Assembly (NCBI GenBank): GCA_001557505.1
Contig: LSAX01000007.1
Location: 2,914,001 to 2,978,000, forward strand
Direction: 5' to 3'
Source: Reticulascus tulasneorum
Taxonomy: Eukaryota; Ascomycota; Sordariomycetes; Glomerellales; Reticulascaceae
DNA length: 64,000 nt
The first letter of the stretch is position 1, and each line of letters starts with the position of its first letter. The position numbers and the translations under genes are program-made. This document shows, one piece after another, positions 46,649 to 58,419 of the stretch. The notes beneath the pieces are model-generated. The model did no database searches. It worked only from the letters and a program-made list of their open reading frames with translations, and had not been told where the DNA came from.

Positions 46649-47489
46649 CTAGAAGTCCTGAATACCCGTTTCTCCCGTCTTTGATTGTTGGTGATTGGAA
46701 TCTGGCCCATCGGCATTGGTGACCCATGTGGGATCTTCTTGTTCGAACCAGGCATCCTCTGCGTCCCGTCTTTCAATAGTGTCGTAGTCGTCATTTTCGT
46801 CCACCAAGTCGTAGTCGAAGTCATCGTCCTGCCCCTGGATAAATCGGTCCGTCAGGAATTTGTTCCATATCTCTCTACCTTCGCTTGGGGTCCGAGGAGG
46901 GGACAGGTCCGTTTCTAGGCCAAGCACTAGACCTCCCAGGCCAGACTGGGGCGCGGGTGGCCCCGGCTCTTCCATTGATCCTTGTGCACGAGTTTTAGAG
47001 AGGTCCGCAAGTCGAGCCTCCCCTCTCATCAAGTCTCCTTCGAGGACTCGGGAGTATCCTTTAGCTTTACCCTCTGCTTCGCGTTCTGCAGGTGTTTGCA
47101 ACTTCCGTATCATGGCATCGTATAACAGCGGCTCTGAGGAAAGTAAGTTAAAACCCATACCAGAGAGGCCACCCGTCAGAATACAAGGCGGTGACTTGTG
47201 ACACTCATCTTCGAGTATCCCAAGCTACTCACGACGGTAGAATATTGCGTGGAGAGAAAACGCGGCCATGTCCTACAGGGCAAGAGAACCCGAACTCTGG
47301 AAAAGATGACGCACCAGCTAGCTCATGCTCAGTACTGTTGAAGTAATCGGGATTTCGTTCGAGGTATTCGCGCCGCCGGTTCTGGAGGCGAATTTGGGTA
47401 GACTTGGCCGTGGATTTTGGTGGTCTAGGGATTGGCCTGTCAAATGACATGCTACCGTTTTCATGGCTTGATTGAGAAGGTGCCGGCAT
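46649..47489 (-). CDS. CCDC97-like (DUF2052) coiled-coil protein
   Basis: Two exons, 47489-47315 and 47133-46649, give 219 residues. The conserved core is 'RRREYLERNPDYFNS', then 'HELAEPLLYDAMIRKLQT' formed across the splice, and 'REAEGKAKGYSRVLEGDLMR'. The C-terminus has 'FLTDRFIQGQDDDFDYDLVD', then acidic 'EDAWFEQEDP'. This pattern fits the CCDC97/DUF2052 family, whose human member associates with the U2 snRNP SF3B complex. The link to splicing here is inference from family knowledge. The 181-bp intron is longer than its neighbours in most genes of this window and contains a possible 40-nt cassette exon (47233-47272) that would shift the frame. Confidence 0.75.
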
Positions 47490-48177
47490 CGCGAATGGAT
47501 GTGAATAAGTGAGGCGATCGGCGTCAGATGCGCAGGATAAATTCCAACGTGACTTCGCTGAAGAAAAAGACGAGAGCAGGTCCTTCTATCTATCAGCGAT
47601 CCCTACTTATTGATTGTAGTAGTCAGGAGACAGTGGATTTGGGTTGTTGGATTCTGTCAATTCTGGAGCAAGGAGCACTGTGGACTACCTAGGTAGGTTA
47701 CTCAGAATCCTGATCCGCATCTTGCGCGATGACTAACTTGTCCTGCGCATCCCACGTGCAATACTCTAGCCCTTCATCTTTCAGCCATAAACTTGATATT
47801 CTAGAGAACTCAATTGAGAATTCGCTGAAAAGTAATCCAGAGATGCGGAGTGACGCATTTGGCCGTTCTCAAGCACGAACCAGTCAGGGGCGGTCGAATG
47901 GTTCAACACATCCACAGCAGCGAATTGCCGACGACCTAGCATTCACCGATGGAATGCATACAACGACGGCCTTGCAGCAGTACATTATATTGATGCAATG
48001 GATGAGTCCCATATGACATGCGCTATTTAGATACAGCTTTGTGAGGAGACTTGGAATATCTCCTCAACTCCTTGCATCGCGAATGTAGTGATGTTTCCAC
48101 ATTCTGGCCTCACTAGGTCGGCCAGTCGCCCCTTGCACCGAAGCGGACAACCCACGTCGTCTCAAGAGCAGGAGCCT
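47490..48177. other. intergenic with CTACCTAGGTAG palindrome
   Basis: Lies between two minus-strand genes. A plus-strand frame at 47729-48016 has no recognisable content. The palindrome at 47685 is about 200 bp upstream of the CCDC97-like start. Confidence 0.45.
47685..47696. repeat. 12-bp palindrome with ACCTAGGT core
   Basis: CTACCTAGGTAG, a perfect inverted repeat sharing its core with those at 3174 and 50509. Confidence 0.8.
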
Positions 48178-49041
48178 CTAGTCCAACAAGCGACCCATCC
48201 CAAGACCGTCAAAGAGCGGCATCAAGAACGCATCCACTCTTGGCTCCAACTCCAGCATCTTATTGAAGTCGTCCAGTTTGTCCACGTCGCTCTCATTCCA
48301 GTTTTCTGTCTGCTTTGGAATAGTCTTGGAAGCCGGATTGATGTCTCCTCTCTCGACCACAAGCGCAGATCGCAAGACATTGTCCGCGACAATGAGACCT
48401 CCTGCCCGGAGAAGGCGATTTGCGCTGCCAGGCCGAGACATGGCGAGGATAGCAGTCAGGTAACCCGGGTAACCAGACTTCTGAGCATCGACAAAAACCA
48501 AGTCGTACGGCTCTGATGGGTTTATGCCATTGATCCTGGAGCAGCAGTGAGCTATGGGAGGGGTCTGGGAAGCTGATTGATAAACTCAACACGTCTAGGG
48601 CATCGCCAATACGAATGTCTACGTTCTGGATGCCTCGCTTGTCCAGCTCCTGCCGAGCTCTCTCCGCGTAGTCCCTAGAGAATTCGAGGCCAGTGACGAA
48701 GCCATCTACGCCTACGGCCTCGGCCCAGACCATAGCGGAAAAGCCAAGGTAGACACCAATTTCGAGGACTGGAAGGCTCTGTTAACATACGGCCTGCTTT
48801 TGGGGAGGTAGCGGATCAGGTATTTCTCACCTCGTTTCACACCAGTGGCTTTGGCGAACCAGAGAAGGAACTTCGCCTCGAGGGTAGAGATCATGTAGTT
48901 TGACCTCGCATGGCTGTCAAGTACCCAAGCGTGGTAGGCCGCAAGGCTCGGCGATAGATCCAAGGAATGCGCATTTGCGTACTCGCTTACCTTGTTTCCA
49001 ACGTGGTCGTTGGGGTACAGAGTGGTACAGTTCTCCTTCAT
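48178..49041 (-). CDS. SAM-dependent O-methyltransferase (catechol/caffeoyl-CoA OMT type)
   Basis: Three exons, 49041-48831, 48768-48591 and 48535-48178, give 248 residues, normal for the cation-dependent O-methyltransferase family. 'KRVLEIGVYLGFSAMVWAEA' is the SAM-binding motif I; 'GLEFSRDYAERARQ' is the acidic second strand and 'IRIGDALDV' the adenine region. 'YDLVFVDAQKSGYPGYL' and 'GGLIVADNVL' give the metal-binding Asp, Asp and Asn. These enzymes methylate one hydroxyl of a catechol or similar phenolic. The substrate is unknown. Both splices restore conserved motifs, and the first acceptor was chosen because only CCAG at 48769 keeps the 'VLEIG' frame. No secondary-metabolite genes flank it. 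Confidence 0.88.
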
Positions 49042-51243
49042 TTTGACTGGCAGTACTGGGTTTTTGATGGAGGAGCTATTGTGATTGGGTTGGAGATACG
49101 ATGAACTTGAAAAGAAGGAGAGAATGTTGGAGGTAGGAAGTTGCGTGGATAAGGTAAGGCACCTACCTAAGGTAGTAGTTAGGGCAACTGGACGCAAAGG
49201 CGGTTGCAGGAGAAGAAGGAGCGAAGTGTACTTCAAGAAAGTACCTAGAACCAGTACTTCTATCGTGCCTGCATTGTCTAGTCACTCGAGGCCGCTTGTT
49301 GTAGAGTTGCCCTGGCTGCTCTGTCTTCCGTTGTGAGATGATCACTGCAAGGGCATCACAGGAATATGTTTAGCACCGGAGGGACTCTCCTAGCCATCTC
49401 ATCAGCGTGTCCAATCCGCTACGACAAGACACCATGAAATCACAAGATCTTCTCAGTTGCACAAATGAAGACCCGACAGTCAGTGCTGTACACCATTCCA
49501 AGGCCCTGCCTGCTCCCAGCCCTGTACAAGTAGCCGTTGAGCCGAGAATATCAGAAACAAACTAAGTATACGTCTAGGCGTTGTGTCAGTCTGAGAGGCT
49601 CACAACTAGACCAGCTAGTCGGAATGCTATGTTCTGTTACCCGAACTGTACGATCTATCTGCGCAATGTGAGTCGGTCAACCCCCAGGTCGTAAAAGTAC
49701 AGATCTTACAGAAATGGTCCTAGCATGGCCACATAGATTTGTATGCGTTAGGCAATGCCGAAGCTGGATTTCTCTAGCGTTTAACGCAGTCTAGGCTGCG
49801 TTTCGTATAATTACCACCATAGTGACTAGAGTCATTCTTTGTCCGATGTTAATTGGCGCATTTTGTGACTCTAGACGTTGGGGGGGATGATGTTTTCTCA
49901 TTTCAGAGCAACTTCTCGTCAAGACTAATAGTGATGCTACGTCTTGATTGTTACTTAACTAGACAAAGACGCTGAAGTGACTGGGAAGAGGTGGTAGGGA
50001 TTGTCTCGCGACAGCACATGCGGAAGGACGTGTGTTGATATGGCTGCCTCTGTTGCAGTTTTGCTATGTATTTAATAAACCGAACACTGACTAGCCTTCA
50101 GTAAGATACTATTTAACTATAATGAGCAGTTGAGAGAAATCAATCAAATGGGTCGGAATGGGCAAGCATTTGACGGCCGCTGTCTTCGTCATAATCGACA
50201 TTGGTCTGCGCCAACTTTCCGGATCCAACGCTTAATGCATGCGCGCTACCTTATTAGAGAGCCAGGTAAATGAAGAAATATTTGGTCGTGATATCACAAA
50301 GAGTGTACTCGACATCGAGAGTGGCATCATGCTCCCGGAATGCTATCACGTCAGCTACGTGCCACTGCAGCCAATACTTCTCAGCATGCCTTACCCTAGG
50401 TACGTTAGCAGGCTAGTACATGATGAAGGTCCCCGATGCCCACTAACTTTTACTATCATCGAGAAGCTTGAGGTGTCTGCATTAATTACCTATATGAATA
50501 CCAGTCAGTTACCTAGGTAAGAGCCAGAACGAGTCTACTGTAGCAGGGTATCTGAATACTTAGTTTTGCATGGTCCAGCGGTGGGAGGGGGTCTCACCAT
50601 CAGGCTGGGCGCCTAAATCACTTGCGTCGGGGCAAATCAAGGTTATGATCGAGGTGGTTGCCATGAGCCTCGTGTGTCAACTCGTGGAATCCGCTGCCTA
50701 TCAAAATAGCAGGGCTATAATACGCACCTATCATCGAAGTCAAGCAGGTACTCCCGCCGCCACTACCGCTGGTAGTGGAATCTGTCAAACCCTTGTTAGT
50801 TAGTGGCAAAGGGGCACGAATTTGAAGGCCTGAATGAAGTTATGTACCTATAACAACGCTAATTACCCATGGATAGGTGGTAGGTTGGGGTATCATCTGT
50901 AGCGTTTACAGCGGCCAAGCAATGAAATCCATGGAGTCTGGTGGTGTCCACGTCCGTAACGAGACTGCCCGAACACCTAGGCAAAAACAGGATCCGCCAA
51001 ATCAGTCCATCAAATCTTAAGATGCGGCTTCATGCAAGAAAGGTTGCAGAAGAACGAGATCATCGCCTCCAATTCTCCACCTCCCCCGACGTCTTCTCTC
51101 CCCAGCAGGCACATCCCTTTTTCTCTTCTCATTTCCCTTTCCATCTTGTTCCCCCTCCGATTTAATTTTCCCATGCCACCAATTCCTACTTCACAAGCCG
51201 GATCTGCCCATTCTGCCGTCACACATGTGCTGAGGTTGTGCTG
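49042..51243. promoter_or_regulatory. divergent region (O-methyltransferase / SSK1)
   Basis: 2.2 kb without a supported gene. It holds three CCTAGG cores within 590 bp (50395, 50509 palindrome, 50976), plus CTACCTAAGGTAG near 49162. A pyrimidine-rich tract (51060-51180) before the SSK1 start looks like its leader. Confidence 0.5.
50509..50520. repeat. 12-bp palindrome with ACCTAGGT core
   Basis: TTACCTAGGTAA, a perfect inverted repeat about 730 bp upstream of SSK1. Confidence 0.8.
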
Positions 51244-53510
51244 ATGGGCGCGGACCTCAGAGCTCGTCTAAGGGCCAAGTTTTCCAGAAGGAATTCCGCA
51301 GTGGCGTCGTTTTCATCCGCCAACAGCGACGGCCAGAAAAACCACCTCCACGACAGCCAGCTCGACGCAACGTCCCGGTCGTCCTCTGCGAATGCCGAAG
51401 AGGGACACCAGCAGCGCCAGCAACAGCTTCGAAGAACCTCGAGTTCGCAACATGATGATGATCACAGCTTCTCGTTAATGGAAGAGAGCCAACCCAGCGA
51501 AAGCGAGGGACTGACGCCAAGGACCGACACGCTTGCCCCAATGCTCTCAACCGCGTCTGACCGACGGATGGTTAGCGATGCGAATGGCAACGATCGGCGC
51601 CCATCCACCACCAACAGCAATCTTGCCAGCATCAACGAAGACCAAACTTTACCGGCCGCCAGCGTTTCCGACCAGCCGCCTAGCGCCGATACGGCGCCTC
51701 TAGCTTCCGAACGTGCAGACCACAATCATCGCGACCAAGCTGATCCACCCAGTCACGCTTTCGGGACACCAATACCTGTAGTCACGCTACCTTTGTCATC
51801 ATCATCTCCTCTACCAGCAGGTCCTATCCGCCGACAGAGCCTCCTACCGAATCGCCAGACCACATTGATTAATACGTTGCTCCAGGCAGCGCAGGCCCAC
51901 GGCATCGAGTTTGCCGGCGACGAGTCGATACTCCCGATAAACGCGACCATGGTGACACGGAAGGTCTGGGTCAGACGGCCAGGAGCCTCTGCCACCATCA
52001 TCACGGTCAACGAAGACGACTTGGTGGACGACGTGCGCGATATGATCCTGAGGAAATACATGAACTCGCTCGGCCGACATTTCGATGCTCCAGATTTGAC
52101 TCTCCGCATCTCTCCCAGAGAACAAAGGCAAGATAGGACTCTCGGCCCAGAAGAACCTGTAGGACGTACGCTCGATGCCTACTATCCCGGTGGACAAACC
52201 GTGGATGAGGCCTTGTTGATCGATATTCCCGTACGGCGCACACCGCGGGCGTCACCTCGAGCTGGTCCGCCGCACGCCACGACTATTTACTTCACCGAAG
52301 ACGGCCGCCCATCTGAAGCGGGTGAGGGCTACTTTCCACCCGTAGGAGCAGTACCATCACCGAATCTTCCAGTCCCGGTGACAGCTCCAGTCAATGGAGC
52401 CCCAACTCACTCCGCCCACTCTATTGCCATTCTCGGCACTGGACAGATTCCTCCCATACCTTCTCCGGGGGGCACCCGATCCCGGGCGTACAGGGAACGA
52501 CCTGAACGGCCGAGGTTAGGGAGAACACATACTTCCTCGCCTACAATACTAAATAATGGGGTCGCAGCGTCAATAGCTGCGGCTGCAAACCACGGTACGC
52601 ATATCTTTCATCCCAGGCTGCCGCCCTCAAGGACTCATTCAAATACCTCAGACCAGTCGGCTATCCCGCCAGCACCGCCACCGCTGCCTACACCTCCTGC
52701 CCCGGAAACGCAACAAGTTCAGCGCATCGCTACTCCACCACCAAGGGTTTCCTCGCCTCGACCGGCGGTCTCCCGACCCAAGAAGAGCAAGAAGAATCTT
52801 GACCATCCGACTTTACCCCCGGGGATGCTCAACGGCGGGGTGCCCCCAATCAATGTCCTCATTGTTGAAGACAATCCAATCAACCTCAAGCTTTTGGAAG
52901 CCTTTATGAAGCGCCTGAAGGTGAGGTGGCAGACTGCAATGAACGGCCGGGATGCCGTGCACAGGTGGCGTAGTGGCGGGTTCCATCTTGTTTTGATGGA
53001 TATTCAACTACCAGTCATGAATGGGTTGGATGCGACGCGAGAGATCAGAAGACTAGAACGGGTCAACTCAATAGGCGTATTCTCGTCGTCGGCAAATAAC
53101 GTGCCAGAGGCGATAAATAACGACTTGGACGAGAAAGACCGCCTCTCCAATACTGAGATGTTCAAGAGCCCGGTCATTATCGTTGCACTGACAGCCAGCT
53201 CCCTCCAAAGCGACAGGCATGAGGCTCTGGCTGCGGGCTGCAACGACTTTTTGACCAAGGTCAGTTATATCCTCCCGCGTAGACTGCCCGATACAACTGA
53301 AAGCTAACTTGGTCACAGCCTGTCAACTTCGTCTGGCTAGAGAGGAAGGTTATGGAATGGGGTTGCATGCAAGCGCTGATTGATTTTGATGGGTGGAGGA
53401 AATGGAAGGACTTCTCTCAGGCCGCAGACGAAAGTGAAGCTGCCAAAAAACCCGCCGCATCAAAAGTCAAGGCGAAGAAGAACCGGCTTTCACTAACGAC
53501 CACATCTTAG
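51244..53510 (+). CDS. SSK1: HOG-pathway response regulator Ssk1
   Basis: Two exons, 51244-53259 and 53319-53510, give 735 residues. Ssk1 receives phosphate from the Sln1-type phosphorelay and, when unphosphorylated, activates the MAPKKK of the osmostress (HOG/SakA) cascade. The receiver domain occupies about residues 535-690: acidic pair in 'VLIVEDNPINLKLLEAFM', phospho-acceptor Asp in 'LVLMDIQLPVMNGLDATREI', Thr in 'IIVALTASS', and Lys in 'FLTKPVNFVWLERKV', where the intron falls between Lys and Pro. A loop of about 35 residues between the fourth helix and fifth strand is typical of Ssk1. The N-terminal 500 residues are disordered except a conserved block near 240-330. The first ATG is at 51244; the frame's upstream codons are GTG and CTG. 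Confidence 0.93.
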
Positions 53511-54441
53511 CATTCCTCTTGCAGACGGGCGCCCAACCCCCCTTTTCCTTTCTTGACTTGCTGGAGAAGCACTTGCCAGGCAAATCGATGAAAACGCGTG
53601 GGATATTCCATGTGGCTCGATTCGCTGGTGTCCCTCGTCTGGCGTGATGCGCTTCTGGAAGTCATGATGAGCTGACAAATTGAACCTCCTCTTCTTTGTT
53701 TATACTGGGCAGGCAGGACATACGACAGGCTCCAAGTGCCTTCGAAAATTGCATTTACTAGTCGTGCATAGGACATGTTGGCACGATGGCATGAGATCTG
53801 TATCATACATAGCGGGATTAGGGAGGACGGGAAGACTTGAGCAGACTCCTGATACAAGATACACTGAATGGGGAATAGCCGGAGCACATGATGGAGTAAA
53901 GCGAAAGAACGATACCCTTTCTTGGGCCCCATAAGCACCCATATTGACACATAAACCAGTTGTTGGAGGGAGAATAATCTTGTTTAATTCATACACGTTA
54001 ATGGCACTGCTCAATCCTACCTATCTCTGCAATCTTGCGCTGCCCCATGACGTGATCAACTGGACAACCCAGTGTAGCAAGCGTCCAGGTTTCATCGTTT
54101 CTTGTAATGTAGACATACATAGAGAAATGGAGACTCAAACTTGCAAGCTTTCACAGGTGGCTTGTGAGCGGGTGCGCAGCATGTCGCATCAAACCAAGTT
54201 AGCAAACGCCCACGCCTGCCAGGTATGCAAGGCAGATAACCGAAGTAATTCCGGTCCCGAACCCACCACGCCAGCCAATAGTGTCACTTGAAAAAATGCC
54301 ACGGAAACCTACTTCAGAAAAATCACCTTCGCCATTTCTTGTTTGCCTCGTACCATTCAACCTCCAAAGCTCCTATGGCCGCCTTTTTATCATAAAGTCA
54401 ACCCTTTCTGGCTCGCCTCTGCGGCTGAAGCTTCAATCAAG
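53511..54441. other. intergenic, SSK1 3' flank and mS35 promoter
   Basis: Tandem plus-strand neighbours. Short overlapping frames on both strands are without recognisable content. Confidence 0.45.
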
Positions 54442-55612
54442 ATGCCACTCCGGGCGACCCCTTCCCGCTCGTCGCTGACACTCGGGTTCAAGTCTGCTGG
54501 CAGACCAGCACGGATATGGCCCTCTTCCAATGCCACTGCCCCGTTTACAACAAGCACCAGCCTCCAAAAGACGACAAGGCAACGGTCCGAGATGTACAAG
54601 TGGATGAAGCTTGAAGGAGAGAGATATGCTACCCCTCAAGGGGTGGGTCCGAATTACCTTGGGGCTTTTGATAATCAGCCCTTCCCTTTGAATGCTCTCT
54701 TCAGGAGTCAATCAGTCCTAGATGAGAGAATGAGAGAAATCATTTACAATAGGGTCAAGGAGGGGCAGTCTCTCAAAGCAATATCGGCGGACTTCGGTGT
54801 TGATTTGAGACGTGTAGGAGCTGTGGTTCGGTTGAAAGAAATCGAGAAGCAATGGGTTGCCCAGGTGAGTGAATCGGACTTTTTCCTATCTCCCTTGACT
54901 TGAACTACACAGCTTCCAATGATGAACAAACTTCCAATTCGATTAGTCTTGAAGACGCAATACATGGTTACACTTTGGCACTGCGAGCCTCTCTGACCTG
55001 CTGTTTCAACTCCCGTCACCTGAAGAGATCTACAATTAATGATCTGTCACTAATGATGGCTTCTTCTCGCAGGGTAAACCTCTAGCGCGGCCATATCAAA
55101 AAGCAGTTTTGAGTATGCTACCAAAGACCGCCTACACAACTCAACACAAAATAACGCACGAGCCAATCAACGACATACACGTTCATAAGCTTACAATGCA
55201 ACAACTATTCGTTCCCGTCTCCGAGTCTCGCCAATTCAACAGAGAGGATGCTGCAAAGGCATTCCATAGAAAGATGCTCTCGGCAGACGCTAGATCACCC
55301 CATCCGGAACTCATTGAAATGCAAAAAGATGTCCTTCAGGGCACACCCGCCGATGAAAGTCTCACAACGTTCCGAGAAAAAACAAAAGCGGCGGAGGCGG
55401 TGCAAAGGGAGAAGGCCTTGAAAAGGTCGCAGAAAGACGAGGCCCTTACGACGCGGGTCTATACTGGCCGCTTTGAGTTTCGGTTCAAGGAGATAAGCGT
55501 CGATGAAATTGGCGGGTCTGGCCGCGGCAGACGGGGTGTTGGGTGGAGATATGGTGTTCCGCACTATGACCGCAAGAAGGGTCAAGTCAAGATCCCAACA
55601 TCGGCATCATGA
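54442..55612 (+). CDS. MRPS35: mitochondrial small-subunit ribosomal protein mS35 (Bot1 type)
   Basis: Two exons, 54442-54864 and 55073-55612, give 320 residues. It belongs to the 'eukaryotic mitochondrial regulator' (Bot1p) family, a mitoribosomal small-subunit protein. The first 45 residues are Arg/Ser/Ala-rich with few acids, a good mitochondrial presequence. The core runs 'YKWMKLEGERY', 'GGPNYLGAF'-like 'VGPNYLGAFDNQPFPLNALF', then the helix-turn-helix-like 'QSLKAISADFGVDLRRVGAV', and across the splice 'KQWVAQGKPLARPYQKAVL'. The C-terminus has the charged 'KTKAAEAVQREKALKRSQKD' helix and a conserved 'GRFEFRFKEISVDEIG' end. The start is the first in-frame ATG; upstream codons are open only from a TTG. 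The 208-bp intron is among the longer ones here. Confidence 0.88.
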
Positions 55613-55857
55613 CCGAGGGCTATGGTCCTCTAACCTACTCTGCCCATGGGCAGGGATCATCGCACTACTGGCCACGAGGGCAGCGATAACAGTAATTCTT
55701 TGAGACGGAACTTGCGGCGGAGCAAGATTCCGCTTCAAGTTTGTATTAAGTAGTCATGTAACTTATATGTAACATGTATAAAGAGATACCTAGCCATGCC
55801 AGCTAAGACTAACAGACGTATTTTCCTCTGCAGTGAACTTTTCTGCAGGAAACTCCT

Positions 55858-56951
55858 CTATAATAAATGCCTAGCATGAAAGGACACCTCCCCCGAATTC
55901 TCTCTCGCTGGGACATCGACAATCAGATTTGCCCTAATGCGTTCAATGGCAGCCTCAGACACCCGGCATTGCTCTCTGACATATTCAAACACGGAGCCAT
56001 ACTTCTGCCGAATCATGGCCAGTGTGGCAAACATGTTCTCCTTGCTAAAAGATAGCGGGCGTGGGCCTGTGGTCAGCATGCCCTCAACAAGACGTATACT
56101 GGATGAACGGAGAACGTACCGAGATCCAATCATTCTTTCGGCGCCTTCTTGGTTCCCTTTCAATGCCTCTGTCTTCATCAAGTGACTGAGAATCTCGGCC
56201 TTTCGCTCTCGTAGGCCTATCTCGGTGAGGCTATATTCATGAGCGACGGCCTCATCATCGACTCCGCACAGACTGAGGATAATAGCACATATGACACCAG
56301 TCCTATCTTTGCCAGCTGCACAATGGACAAGCAGTGGATTTGGCGGCTCGGCCGAAGCTAGGTGCATGAGAATAGTCCTAAAGGGATCACTGGGATTGTT
56401 TGGGTCTGCCGCGGAGCGAAGAATATCTTCGTAGGCCTTGACAAATCCCTATTGCCGCTGGTCAGTATCATGGCTGCAGAAACATGGGAGCGGATGAGAG
56501 GGCACGAGTCGGTTTCTGGCATTGGCTGCTTCTCTGCCCGGGAGAAGCGTCCCAGTTTCTCATCTCCCGCTCCCCGACTTACTTCAGTTCCATTATTGGC
56601 GTAGCTTCTATATCTCAAAGCAATCGCTTCTGGGGAATAATCTTGGTCTTGAAATACCGGCACAAGTACCCGCTTTGCACCGGGTATTTCCTTTGTCTGA
56701 GCATTAGCACCAGGCTGCTTGGGCCGCGCCAGTTCCGTCAATGAGCGTAAGTCGTAAATATGGGTGATGCCGAGGTTTTGAAGCACAACCGCGCCTTCTT
56801 CGGTCACTTGAGATGGTTCCGCCGAGCGGAAGATGACGCCTCGCTTGACCATGCGGAGTGGTTGTGAGCCTATGAAATAACCACCGATATCTCGGAAGTT
56901 GAACAGGCCAGGAATGGCCACGAATGGAGGTTGGGGAAGAGAGTCCTCCAT
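55858..56951 (-). CDS. tyrosine/serine phosphatase family protein (Y_phosphatase3)
   Basis: Two exons, 56951-56583 and 56448-55858, give 319 residues. The P-loop 'HCAAGKDRTG' carries the nucleophile Cys166 and Arg of the CX5R signature. The N-terminal 'GLFNFRDIGGY' and 'IFRSAEPSQVTEEG' with 'ITHIYDLRS' are the hallmarks of the atypical dual-specificity group related to bacterial LipA/MptpB enzymes, common in fungi. Family members dephosphorylate Tyr/Ser or phosphoinositides; the substrate here is unknown. No targeting signal from the ATG at 56951, which is the first in-frame ATG; the frame runs further upstream only from a GTG. The 134-bp intron has a GTAAGT donor and a CTGAC branch. Confidence 0.88.
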
Positions 56952-58419
56952 GACGATACTCAGCAAGGTATTTGAGTATTGTAAAGCTGCCCCGGGTTGT
57001 CCAAGAATGCTAGTTGCGATAGTAGGTTTGGTCCGTACACTGCCGTATTTCGTGCTAAGTGGATATCGGGGCCAATCCGGCAGTTGTGGCACCGCGTGCT
57101 TCTTCCTTTCGGCGAACTTCGTGAAGTGTCTGTTCTGCGAATTATGACACCCGAAGCAGGTTATCAGATCATTTCAAGGCGCCTTTCACAAGATAGGTCG
57201 ATTCCTGATCTTGCAGAACTCGAGCATATCCTAGTCCGTGGTCAAAGATGATTACAGTGATCTAGGAACAGCTCTATCGTATCAGAGTTTTGAAAACAAC
57301 CTCGGCTCAATGGTATTTCTACCCCATCATTGACTGCAAACACTAGAACAGGCAGGAAGCCAACCTAGAGTGGCTGCAAGGCACGTCGTCGAGGTGGTGG
57401 GTGGACTTCGGTTCTTACTTGTCAACTAATAAAGATGCCTGCAGCCGTCCTGCAGCTATCCGGACTCTTCTTGGCCTGCGTGTCCCGCCAACATATATAG
57501 CCACTGGCATTGCCGACTTCTCGAGGTGGTGCTCTGCATTCAAGTTGACGTGCAGTCTTATATCCGCGTCTCTGACGGTACTACATCACTAAGCCTGTCA
57601 TTAGTAGCATCGTTGGTTTTCGTCTCTCGTTGCTGGCAGGAACTTAGTTGTTTCCGGTGACGCTGGAACATTGATGGAGAGGAAGTGAATGACCTGCGAA
57701 CCTCGCTCTTCCACTCACTGTCTACCTTTGGATAGCTCTCTGGGAAGGATGCTCATAAGGTTCTCATCTTATCTTATGCTGTTACGATTCGACCTGGCAC
57801 AGCAAAAGGAAGATGGCACATGCGACAGAGACCCGACAGTTCCCAACAGGTGTTGATGGAGTACAGAATATTGGTACATGGTTACTGTCGTGAGGTGGCT
57901 CGGTCAACGATACAAAGGGTGTGCTCGGCGCAAGATTCGATGTGAACAGCCATATGATCTGCTCCTGCGGAAGCCTCGAGTTATAAACTCATAGCAAGCC
58001 CAGCTCAAGAAGAGTATATTGCCAAGGTACTGGTTGACATACCCTTGACCCCCTCTAGGCTATTCTGTTAACATGAGACTTCATGACACCTCTCGCCAAG
58101 CCAAATGCTTCACCGTCAACTCTACAACTGTGATCACATTGTCACATCTACTGCCTCGGAGGTGACTAACGGCTGGCCACGATGTGAGGTATTGATCTAT
58201 CATAAGCTATAACGAAGTACAGAAGAAAATTACACAGAGCATCCAAGTGCACCTGTTCAGCCACCAAAGGGGTATCATATCAACGTCCCGGAAACACGCG
58301 ATCACAACTGACTGAGCCATCGCCCTCGATAGCAGACCTTAGTTTGAGTTAGCTAGTGTTTTTCCCATTTTAGGGGTAGTGCCTTACAGTCACCCGTTTC
58401 TTCTCATCGTTACTCTGCC
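56952..58419. other. intergenic, phosphatase promoter and sparse DNA
   Basis: 1.5 kb with no supported gene on either strand; it ends at the Cys-rich exon pair. Confidence 0.45.

Noticed and set aside
49042..49236. Leu-rich N-terminal extension of the O-methyltransferase that resembles a targeting peptide
   Set aside because: It opens at a TTG, not an ATG; the ATG at 49041 gives the normal family length.
54343..54441. Upstream extension of the mS35 frame
   Set aside because: It starts with TTG; the ATG at 54442 gives a good mitochondrial presequence.
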